Part shown: positions 14,501 through 25,200 of the stretch, piece by piece
Layout: each line of letters opens with the position of its first letter
How positions within the stretch are numbered: the stretch's first letter is position 1
Source of the DNA: Trichoplax sp. H2
Lineage: Eukaryota > Placozoa > Uniplacotomia > Trichoplacea
Assembly: GCA_003344405.1 (NCBI GenBank)
Contig: NOWV01000022.1
Coordinates: 310,001 to 374,000, forward strand
DNA length: 64,000 bases
Reading direction: 5' to 3'
Notes under the pieces: model-generated
Told to the model about the DNA's origin: nothing
Database searches by the model: none
The model's input: only the letters and a program-made list of their open reading frames with translations
Translations under genes and position numbers: made by a program

Positions 14501-17500
14501 ATACTCTGTATCTTTTTAGGTTTGGAAAAAAGCAGGAACTCAGATCTTTTATTCCTTAGGCATCGGCTTTGGTAGCTTAATTGCTTACTCTAGTTATAAC
14601 AAGAGAGACAATAATGTTATAAAGTATGTCAACTCCAATGAGTGCTATTAATTTATAATCAATTTACGTACAATGTATCAGGAATTATAGGTAGAATACG
14701 GTTTCATATCATATGTGAATTAGTTGCATTCGATTGTAATAGATTATAGCAAAATCAAGAAAAATAGAAACTTCATAATTATAATATTGGGTGCTATAGG
14801 GATGCGGTTGGTTTGGCACTTATAAACTGTGGGACCAGCTTTTTTGCTGGATTTGCCATATTTTCTATGATGGGCCATATGTCACGCAAACTGAATGTAC
14901 CAGTCGAACGAGTGGTAGCTGAAGGTAAATTTAAATATTTACATAATTATCTAAATATAGTAATCGCTTCTATTAAGCTAAAGTAAGGCAAGAAGAGACT
15001 GTAGACAACTTAGATCTGTACAATGATATTTTCTGTAATATAAATTCTATCTCTACGCAGTCTAGATTTGCTGCATGATATAGATGTACCAAATAATATT
15101 ACGTTATAGTTTAATTTATAGATATTTTACTTATACTTTATCCGAGTGGCTTCTAAATTAACGGATTGTCACAATTTCGTGGCTTCTAAATTAATGGATT
15201 GTCACAATTTCACTTCTGTGACAAGGTAACGTACAGTAAAAGTCCATAAGTAGCTACTGACTTAAACGCCCTTTTACTTAACGTTAAACACACTCAGCAA
15301 AATACTGTAAAGATGAAACTTTTATTAGCAAAGATACATCTACCACTTTTTACCACCACACTCATCTCAAATGTTCCCGTTTATATAGGAACCGTCTAAT
15401 TTGTAAATAACAACGGTGTTATTATTATACCTTACTAGGAGAAATATCTCGAACTGAGATATCCCTTACATAGCTTTTCAATCAGTAAATATTTTGAATC
15501 TCTTACGCATACTTAATCTTAATCTAAGCTCGTAGGTTGTCTAATTCAACTATTATCAACTAGAATTTGAATCATCTTACTGCTATCTATCGCACAATAA
15601 CAATCAATATCAAATATGTAATGAACTCTTACAAACAACATCCACGTTAAGGCATTACTTATCTTACCGAGCACTACAAATATGAATATTCTCCATACTA
15701 GCTACTACTGTGCTTATTAAACTATCCTAATGACAAGGCAACACCGTAACATGGATTTACTTAACCACATGAAGTACAAATTGTCGATGTTGATACTTAT
15801 TAATGTCTGTATTACGATGATATTTTTGTCCAACGTTCATGGCGAAAATAGGTCCTGGATTAGCTTTCATAATATATCCAGCAGGGTTAGCGACTCTACC
15901 AGCAGCTCAGTTTTGGTCGGTGTTATTTTTCTTTATGCTAATCACCTTAGCCTTGGATAGTCAGGTATAATGTGTTACTGTATTTAAATCTAATGTAGAT
16001 AGAAGTATAAAGACAAACTATTGAGCTATGAAATTATGGAAATACTTGTAAAATTTTAATAGCTCGTTACATAAAAATTTAGTTTGGAATGGTTGAATCA
16101 GTAGCGACTGGTATTGAAGACGCTTTTGCAAAACATTTACGTGGTAAGAAGCCGTTGACGGTTGGGGTCTTGTGCGTGGTGCAATTTCTGTTTAGTATCG
16201 CATGTGTAACTCAGGTAAGTCGAATTGATATCTAAATTTTAACCGTTCTAATTGTTATCATTCTTCTAGCATAAAAAGAATTGAGATCTATTTATTAATA
16301 TTTGCCTATTCGATTATTATGATCTGTATTTAATAGGGTGGCATTTATATCTACTATATTTTCGATTCATATTCTGGATCTACTGCGTTGATATTGGCCG
16401 TAGCCGTAGAATCGTTAACTATAAGCTGGATTTATGGTAAATCATTTTGAATCAGTGTTTTAATGATAATTTTTGTATATTTTGATTCGGTGAAAACTCT
16501 TATAGCCGATAATGATATAGATTTTTATTAACTTGTTACAGTACAAGCATATGCGTAAATAGAGTATACCTTATCAGCAAAACAAGTAATTATAATGTTA
16601 TAATTTATTTAGTGTAGTTAGCCTTGGGCTATAGCCTATTGGTACTATTTTAGCTAATTTTGGAAACTTGCAAATATCGTTTTATTTAAGATTTTATTGG
16701 TGTAAAATTAGTCCGTAGAGTAGTTATAATATAAATGTACAAAATTGATAAGGAAATTTGCTGATATACTCTTACATTAACTTTAAAATCTTTATAGCAA
16801 CATTATTAAACAGCTTTTAGATAATACAATTACAAACTTTGGAATATAATTCGAAAGTCAACTTATTTTAACTGACTCATTCTACTTTCCGTTGGTTTTG
16901 TTACTTACGACGAAAATTCTGTTAAATATGGACAGGTGTAAACAGAATGGCTCGTAATATAGAAATAATGAAAGGCTCTCCAGTTTGGTTTGGTTGGAAA
17001 ATCTTTTGGGCTGTTATTACTCCAGGATTTATGATTGTACGTACAAATAATTTTGATCGTCCATCATTTTGCTTATATTATAGCCATTAATCAAGTTCAT
17101 TATTTTAGACTAGAATCGAATAAGGGATACTCTATTAAATGTTAAAAGCGTATAAGAGTACAATATACTGTCGTTGTATATATAATCATGAAAGGGCAAT
17201 ATTAAGTAATTGAAGTATTTTGCATTTCTAATATCATCGATATTGATGTAGATTAGACTAATATATTTATACAATATACTATCATTGTATGCATAATTAT
17301 CAAAGAGCGACATTAAGTAATTGAATTATTTTGCATTTCTAATATTATTGATATTGATGTAGATTAGACTAATATATAGATGAGCTAAATTTAAATATAT
17401 CTTGATTGCAGGTAATTTTCGTGTATAGTATTATTGATTACGCACCACTTAAATACGGCGGTAAGCGTTATCCGTGGTGGGGAGATTTTATTGGTTGGGT

Positions 17501-18076
17501 CATGACTGGGCTTTGCATTATTAGTATCATTATTCCTGGTCTAGTTCTGTTAATTAGGGAGAAGGGTACCCTTAAAGAGGTGAAAAGATAATGAATAATG
17601 ATAAGTTTTAATTCATCGAGTTAATGCTATCTTAATTAATACAAAATTAATATGTGAATGTTTATATCATCATGAAATATGATAATGCTATAGCTTATAT
17701 CTATATAGACTGAATATACTTAGTTATGCTTCTATTTAGTTCTAGTAACGATAGAAGTTGTCTTAATGGCACGAAATAGGCTGCCAATAACAGTCACATA
17801 TATATTACATCATTCCGATAATACTGATGATAATTTTTCTCTTGCTTAAAACAAATCGTAGTCAGATCAAGTTGCATCATTCTTACTTCACCTCACAAAA
17901 TTTCCATTTTTAACTTTTACTAGCGATTGATCAAGTTGTGCTATGTACCAGACTCCGCAGCTGAGATAGCTTTTATGAAGGAAAAGAAGGGTTATTCTGA
18001 AGAAGAAGTATCATCATTGCCAGAAAAAACAGTATTTACAGGAACTGCACCCCTCAATTATGAGTCCAACGTTTAA
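11570..18076 (+). CDS. SLC6 family Na+/Cl- dependent neurotransmitter or amino-acid transporter, 13 exons
   Basis: Exons: 11570-11774, 12752-12886, 13046-13256, 13441-13573, 14203-14337, 14520-14623, 14800-14924, 15852-15964, 16083-16214, 16337-16436, 16936-17036, 17412-17579, 17924-18076; 604 aa, the usual SLC6 length. TM1 reads [17 protein letters not shown], followed by ENGGGAFLIPY and [12 protein letters not shown]. The EL2 loop has a Cys pair and N-glycosylation sites (YNRSN, NLTG). TM6 has [14 protein letters not shown], then [12 protein letters not shown], and TM8 has LALDSQFGMVES, which includes Na+-site residues. Gly replaces the TM1 Asp of monoamine carriers, so glycine, GABA, betaine or another amino acid is a likelier substrate class. 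The usual Trp of NVWRFPY is Leu. The C-terminal tail is acidic and short. Intron 7 holds a solo LTR and intron 11 a tandem duplication. The exact substrate cannot be read from sequence. Confidence 0.94.
15146..15211. repeat. 33-bp tandem duplication across the LTR left junction
   Basis: Two nearly identical 33-base units (15146-15178 and 15179-15211) each begin GTGGCTTCTAAATTAA and end in TGTCACAATTTC, the first 12 bases of the solo LTR. The duplication therefore spans the flank-LTR boundary and arose after the element inserted. Confidence 0.85.
15200..15751. mobile_element. Solo LTR copy 1 (about 552 bp) in SLC6 intron 7
   Basis: The element begins TGTCACAATT and ends CACCGTAACA (TG...CA ends with a short TGT/ACA inverted pair). 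It is flanked by the 5-bp direct repeat TGGAT at 15195-15199 and 15752-15756. It aligns along its whole length with a second copy at 25344-25893, with many substitutions and small indels. No internal coding region is present, so a solo LTR left by LTR-LTR recombination is the simplest reading. Its right end lies about 100 bases before SLC6 exon 8. Confidence 0.85.
17160..17380. repeat. Two tandem units of about 111 bp in SLC6 intron 11
   Basis: Units 17160-17270 and 17271-about 17380 both start ACAATATACT and share AGTAATTGAA, TTTTGCATTTCTAATAT and TGATGTAGATTAGACTAATA. They differ by scattered substitutions. The second unit ends about 30 bases before the exon 12 acceptor. Confidence 0.85.
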
Positions 18077-20889
18077 TATTTACACTAATAATGCGAATAA
18101 TGATATTTTTTTCTTTACATGTAAGTTACGGTACAAGTTTCGTTTTATTCTCCAGTTTAATTAAGTCGGTGTACTGATAATTATAAAGGATTTGTGCGTA
18201 CTCTGTAGCTCTATATTGACTACTTTAATTTCATTTTTACGGCATTCCTTTTGATATGCTTAGTTAACACAATTGAGTAAGATACAAATGTCAAATTACT
18301 CCATAGGTGTACACTGCACAATACAGTATTGCTTGATAGTAATTAAAAGAAACAAAAAGACTCCAGTTTCTAAATTAAGCATTAACAGCGAGTAGTGAGT
18401 TTTCAAGACTATAGCGCAGGATACTAAATAGCGTTTGAATAATATCCTGTATTGACTTAGCTGATTTAAGCCAACAGTTATACATAGTGCGCAAGGTAGT
18501 ATCGCTAGGTATAAAAATGTTACACGGTGTAGCTGAAACTTGCATACTATATTACGCCTTATCTTCTCCCAATAAAAGTATACACTTAAAGGGCTGCAGT
18601 GCAGCCGTATCTAATCCGTTGGGTTCACTTTGACGCTATGTAAACAGAAAATTTTTGTTATACTGTAAGATAGTCTACGGATACTATAAACTATAGTCTA
18701 CAGGTATAGTAGTAAAGCTGTGCACTTCTGCACAAACAGCGTCAAAAATCAATTACTATTAGTTGATGGAGTAAAATGGAATTAGAGCTCGCTGTTGGTG
18801 GGGGGTGGGGAGTAGATATAACTGGTGAAGTAATATCCGTTCGCATAACATAATACTGTAATGAATTCACTAGTCATTGTTATTTTAAAATTTTCTCTTC
18901 CTTATTTAGCTCGTATCAGCAATTCACTATATCGCTACTTCAACGAAAATCAACACAACACGGATAAATTATAGTCACTAAAAATAGGGTAAACAGAAGT
19001 ATAACTTTTTGATCGTCTTCTAATGCACGTAAATGTTTGTAATGTGTACGGAAAAGTTACCGATACATTAGCACATAATTATAATTGGCCATTTTGGTTT
19101 ATTTACTAATGTTGATACAAGATACAGTAGGTTGTGAAGCGCTGCCTGAATTGGAATTTATAGTTCTTGATAGCTATTTTTAAATAGTTACTGCAGTTAT
19201 TATGGTCGCAGAAAAATCGTTCCAACGTTGCGGTTTCTGGTAAGATTAATGTTCAAGGACTGTGAATGTGGGGGAGGGAAAGGGGAGAAAGAGAGAGAAT
19301 ACCAACAGGATACTTTTAGGCTTCTTAGTGTATAGTAACTTTTATTGTCAGACTAAATTATGCTTTACATTTCAACAGCAACACATATCATCATTTCACT
19401 ATTACCGTTGTCATATTTACAGCAGGAAAATAAGTTCTATAGCGAGACTCCTAGTAATTACAAGTGGCGTCGCTAAATCTTAATGGACTACTGGTATCAA
19501 GGGTTACATTTAGGGCGTTGAGATGGTCGTTGGCTGTTAAAAGAAGGATATAAAAGACTGGCTCCATTAGGAGGGAGTCAGTCGCTAGCCTGAGAGTTAG
19601 CTGTACCGTATACACTGTCTACGTGGTCTAATTTTTACTACTGTAATATTCAACAATGATCATTAAGTAATAAAACTATTTTTAACCGCTATCGTGAGAG
19701 ACTAATTCTACGTGTATATTATTGTTTGACTAGATTAGACTTGAGGTAGAAGTAGTACTTTATTACAGAGTATTTATCGATATAGAGTTGATATTTATTA
19801 TACCGTAAAAGGTAATATATAGGCTACTATGGCTAAGTGTGGAAACGCAGCTTGTAGTACAGTTGTAGTATAGACGTAGAACTTTATCATGGGATTGCAC
19901 AACCATCAAAAAGTCATAAAGCTCTATCAGGAATATTACAGTCTACAAGCCTATGTGATAATAACAGCGTAATATGATATCGGGTATATCATGTACTGCT
20001 GGAGTCTAAAATATGGTTGGAAATATGATGAGACAACGAATCTGTTCTGTAAAGCAATTGAATTCTCCTTATTTTATTTCGTTTACCGAGCAAAGCGTAT
20101 TATTATGCATGCAACAACAGCGCACCATGAAGAAACTGTAGTGACTATATCTATAAGTTATGATACAAGATAAGATACGATATTATATTACGGGCGTTGT
20201 TACGATAGGAGAGAATAAACCTAAAAACGCCATGATTTTAATTGCCGGCTGCTGTCAAGTGGGTCTCAAATTAGTGAATTATATATATATATAGTCAATT
20301 GAATTAATGTGGTAGATCAAAATGCATCTTGATCTGGTTATGAAATAGCTTGATGCTATTACACTTGGAGAAGCAGCCGAGATAAGCCTACAGTGGTACA
20401 GTGAAAGGAAAATTTATTTTGTCCTTGATTTGTAATAAAGGAGAAAATACAACTGGAAATTTTTCTCCTTTCTACGGGTATTACATACAGTCCGGTAGCT
20501 TTTCAAGTCAAGAAATAATCAAGACCTTCCTCATTGATTTTGATTCGGTGTTTGAACACATAGGGTATGCTACAAGCCAAGTCTAACGTTAATCTACTGT
20601 CTTGGGATTAGGAATGAAGTTCGGCGTGGAGTTTACTGCCAAAACCAAGTAGGGAAAGGTAATGTTTTCGTTTTACTATATAATATTGGATAATTTCCGA
20701 TATTACGGAAGCATTTGCCAATTGCAATGCTGATATAGTTGTTGTTCAAGGGATAGACAACGTTAGACTAAATAAACTCAATCAAGAGGATAAAGTATAC
20801 AGTCGACGCATAGCACAGTAGAGTGATATTACTCATGTTCGGAATATTTTTACAATGCTGCACTAGGCTACAGTCGCTGACAAGTGATC
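18077..20889. other. Spacer with no recognised gene
   Basis: No exon chain was recognised between the SLC6 stop and the fold-back element at 20890. The open frames 19262-19483, 19991-20173 and 20401-20586 are 60-73 codons long with no conserved motif; the last begins at GTG. A TATA-like TATAAAAG at about 19550 is followed at promoter-like spacing by GGAGTCAGTCGC, but no gene can be tied to it. Confidence 0.5.
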
Positions 20890-21250
20890 TTGTTGGGGGC
20901 GAATTGACGTCATCGCTTCATTTTATAGAACAGACTCGGATTTTATAGAGTCGCCGATGGAACGACGACTCTATAACATAGCCGGCGATCGTATATATGA
21001 ACGAGGCCGGATACGAAATGGGTCATTTTGCACTCGACTAAAGGAAATAATGTTCCTATGCTGAGGTTGAGGCACCGAAAACTATGATCAACTTATATTT
21101 ACGCGTATATTGATTCTATTTATTTACGCTTTTAGCTGCCTAAACCTCAGCATAGGAAATTATTTCCTTTAGTCGAGTGCAAAACGGCCGATTTGCCTGT
21201 TGGCCTCGTTCATACTGTACGTACAGTACACTGTCAATTCGCCCCAACAA
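20890..21250. mobile_element. Fold-back / MITE-like element with long inverted arms
   Basis: The outer ends read TGTTGGGGGCGAATTGAC (20891 onward) and, in reverse complement, TGTTGGGGCGAATTGACAG (ending near 21249). Further matching arms are ATGAACGAGGCC, then TTTTGCACTCGACTAAAGG, then TTCCTATGCTGAGGTT on the left, each with an inverted partner on the right (about 21130-21215). The centre is a short AT-rich loop of about 60 bases. There is no coding capacity, so it is probably a non-autonomous DNA element. A clear target-site duplication was not seen. Confidence 0.75.
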
Positions 21251-21690
21251 TACAGTACAGTACCAAGTGGGCGTTGGACTCTACAGTCTACAGTACTGTA
21301 GGCGCTGTGATTGTAGGACAGGGCAGGGGCCCCAGGGGGTGAGCTATTAAAGAAAAAATTTTACCCTGCACCACGTTTTCCGTCAAAATTTCCCTACCGA
21401 CCAAGGTTTTTTTAGACGGTAGGGAGATTTTGACGGAAAACGGGGGGAGGGTGCAATTTTTTCTTTAGTAGTCCCTGATTTAGCTATATAGTTGATATCA
21501 CTGCGCTCAAGCGACAGAAGATACAATCTAGAGTACTGTACAGTACAGTATACAGTACTGTATAGATCATAACGGTTTGAACCGAACCGAACCTTTCTCA
21601 GATCTAGTACAGTACGGTTGATAGCCTGTACAGTGTACAGTACAATACTGTAGACATGGAATGAATGACAGTACTGTACTGTAGACTGCA
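21220..21690. repeat. CAGTAC/GTACTG tract upstream of PRODH, first block
   Basis: Dense TACAGTAC and GTACTGTAC palindromes occur at 21220-21300, 21530-21565 and 21605-21690, interrupted by the hairpin element at 21340-21476. They are of the same kind as the tract before POLDIP2. The minus-strand open frame across this region is a product of the repeat and not a gene. Confidence 0.75.
21340..21476. repeat. Short inverted-repeat (hairpin) element
   Basis: The left arm (about 21345-21400: TTAAAGAAAAAATTTTACCC, then GTTTTCCGTCAAAAT, then TTTCCCTACCG) pairs with the right arm (about 21416-21470) around a loop of about 15 bases. The outer ends CAGGGGGTGA and, in reverse complement, CAGGGACTAC resemble short terminal inverted repeats. 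It is probably a MITE; no target duplication was confirmed. Confidence 0.7.
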
Positions 21691-21694
21691 CACA

Positions 21695-21950
21695 GTATCC
21701 GAGAAATTTTTCCTAGTTTTAACTAAAACAAAAATAAAATGAATGTACAGAACTTGAACAAATTACTTATCAAACGATAGTAAATGAGTCTATTAATGCG
21801 AATCTGTTAATCTAATTTACGTACAATATCCAGCTCTTTCACAAATTAAGTTGAAAGTGAAATCGTTACTCTCCAAATTCGTCGACATTACAGTACCTAA
21901 AAATCTCCATACTAATCAGCTTGCTACAGTACAAAGTAATCCTGCAGATT
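21695..21950. repeat. Dispersed non-coding repeat, copy 1
   Basis: It contains CGAGAAATTTTTCC, then ATGTACAGAACTTGAACAAA and a right end AAAATCTCCATACTAATCAG followed by CTACAGTACAAAGTAAT. Diverged relatives lie at about 33750-33950, 34237-34424 and 34445-34690. The right end is closest to the copy at 34445-34690. There is no coding capacity and its origin is unknown. Confidence 0.65.
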
Positions 21951-21959
21951 CTTACTGAC

Positions 21960-22110
21960 CCACAATCTGTAGCGTACAGTGTATTGTGCACAGTACAGTC
22001 ATACACTACAGTACAGTACTGTACTGTACTGTGCTCCATGGTACAGTACAGTACGGTACTGTATGCTGTACCGCTGACGGTGACCTTACATCCAATACGG
22101 TACGACCGTA
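21960..22110. repeat. CAGTAC/GTACTG tract upstream of PRODH, second block
   Basis: Repeated GTACAGTAC and CTGTACTGTACTG motifs fill 21970-22070. The block ends about 135 bases before the PRODH start codon. The positive-strand open frame at 21921-22148 is repeat-derived. Confidence 0.75.
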
Positions 22111-22243
22111 TGCTAGCGGCGGACTGTCCTCCGAGATTTAATTCATGAATTATACAGACGTTTTCAAAATAGAAATTTGGGACTGTTGGATCCGTTGTGG
22201 TTGATCTTGAAATAGTTATTATTATTATTAACAGGTTAATACT

Positions 22244-25200
22244 ATGGCTAACCTATTGCGTCTTAGACCGTTGAAAGGAATCAGAGCAAATCCATGGATG
22301 GCAGGATGTTTGAAAGGATCGAAGATGCCGTTCAATGATAGTGGAAGGCTGTTCATACGACGTGGGATTGTCTTATCAACAAGTGTAAAAAATTCCCATC
22401 ATCATCCAGTCCAATGTCGGCAGGAAACACCTCCTCAAGATGAGACCATCAAATTTGATAATTATCGAATTGCTTACAAGGATAAAACTCCATTAGAACT
22501 TTTACGTGGAGTTTTGGTCTACAGATCGTTAACGATCGATTATTTAGTTGATAATGCTATCTGGGTACGTCCATACAAACATTAGCGCCATCGGTCATGA
22601 TGAATATTAAAAGGATGAATTAGAATTGTATTCATTAAAAGTTCAAAGTGTTATACAATATAAAACTACGGTACTGCACTACGTCTTCTTCACCATGGAT
22701 TAATCAATACATTTAGCAAGGTCAATTCAACAAGTCAATGATCCTACTGTATACATACGCAAATCGAATTTTTCAATGAGTTGATGTTTAACGTAAAAGC
22801 TGCTTTTAAATGTGTTCGGACTAGTCTAAGGATTAATAGAGAGAGCTGCATCGACCTACAGTACTCATAATTCTATGGTTGGCAATAGTCCATGCTTCCA
22901 TATACTCCACTACTCGTTATTACTGTAAATACTATACACTGTATAGGTTATCCCTCGATATTCACTATGAAATTATCTACTCTTTCCTTTGACCCTAAAT
23001 AGGACTGTAAAACTCTTGCTATGATTCACCTTGCAAGTGGTTCTTAATTGACTTTCAATCTTTCTATTATACTAATAGATTATGAAGAAATCCAGGAGCT
23101 TACTTGGTAGAACTTTATTCGATAAATTGATGCGAGCAACAATTTATGGTCAGTTCGTAGCTGGCGAAAATCGAACCGAAATTATGACTAAAATTCGTAA
23201 GATGGCTGATTGTGGCGTCAGTCCTATTCTAGATTATGCTACTGAGGAAGATATCACTCGCAACCAGGTTGTTAAGGCCATGAAGTAAGTTACATAGTGC
23301 TAGTATAGATGGTAAAATAGTGAGGAAATGAATTAGTGATACATCCAACGTAAATAAATTCACTCATAGCGTAGAGTGTTGAATCCAGTATACAAACTGA
23401 TCCATACTAGGCTCCCTATTAATCTTACCCATGAATTTTATCTCGAAGCTTTACAAAAGTTATTGATTCTCTTGTAACTACAATTTAAATTTATTCTACT
23501 CGTGATGTTTAACCATGATCAAGTGTACAGTACTTCGGTAACTAAGTTGAAACTGTTGTTCCATCTCTTTTGTAAATTTTCATGCATCTATTAGCTAGTA
23601 AAATGTACATACTTTATCTTAGCATTACTTTATTATATAGATTAGTTCTTCTACAAATGATTATCTACATCTATCTCTCTGTAATAGGAGCCGAAAAATA
23701 ACTGTATAGAACGTAGCAACATATACTTGCATATGTGCAGGATATAAACGTTACAAAAATACTCGAATGTAGTGTGTGATAGAACATTCAACCCACTTAA
23801 TACGCTAGTCGTGATATCTACACAACAAGTGTTACCATGGATCTCTGCTGTACCTTCGATACTTTATATCAGGGGCTACTCATCTTTAGAGTAGTCTCTA
23901 TTTTGTATTACAATTTTTCTACTATTAATTATCACCTTTGAAGTACTGTACAGGTCGAACACGAAATTTCTATGTCCTCCAATATACGGGTATTCATACT
24001 ACAGTACGATGTATCATATATATCCGTGCATTATACTTATTATATAATATACTGTATATGTACCAACTGAAATGGATGATTGCAAATATTGCGTACCGGA
24101 AATTATATGCAATTGACAGACTCTAAAGTAGATAATCATTCTTTGCATATACCATGCATTTGGGCTCACATTTTCACACATAACCTAATACGATTTGCAC
24201 CTGGATGCGATTTCTATATAGAAATTCTGCAACCTGTGCTAACCCCATATACGGTATCTTCATGCTCCTATAAAGCGTATACTGCACAAGTTAAATACGC
24301 AATATTTCTTAAAAAACTACTAAAGCAAAAGTACTGCTAGAGAAAGTACTTCGTACCGACATTTATTGTATATACACATAATTATACAGTACTATATAGT
24401 ATCTTATTAGCATACACTCTGTATGCATTAATTGTACAGTGTCATTTAAAGATTAATCTGTAGATTGACATTAATGTAATTATAGTTTCAATTCTTATAA
24501 ATTTTATATCATCTAATATCTTGCTCTTATTAATTATTTGCTACAGCAAGGAAATGGTTAGTGCGAAATTGGAAACAGGTAACCTACTGTCTATACTTGA
24601 CACGATTCAATATTTAAATAATATTTTCGCTAGTTAAGCATACATTGTTGGCTGTACACTTTACTAATGAACATTTATGTTAATTAATTAACCACATTGC
24701 ACCTTATTATGACTTTTGCTAAAACATGAATACACTTTTAACTACAGATAGTTTTGTGAATGTTACAAATTCAGTCATGTAAATCGAGAATAAGAAGTTC
24801 TTTTTTCATATACTACTGTATTTGTTCACTTCGTCTTTGTTTTACTAGTTAATACTTTACGAATTATCAAATTTCAGCTACATAAGCGAGGTGTGACTGT
24901 ACGTATACACGTGATCTAATCAGCCACAAAATAGCAACTTTTGCTATAGTCAACCCTACCTAGCCAAGTGTATACCTTAACATATTCAATTCATACCGGT
25001 TTAATATTTATTTTTACTCAACAACTACAGTTAGCACTAGAGTTCCAGTTGAAACTCAATTTCAAGCGGATGAGCGATTTGCCGATCGTCGGGAAAACGT
25101 AATTTGTGCAAGAACGTACTTCTACGAGGGCGAACGAAAGTGTGATGAAAATCTAGAAACATTTATGCGCTGCATCGAAACTGCCAGTAAGAGCTAATAT

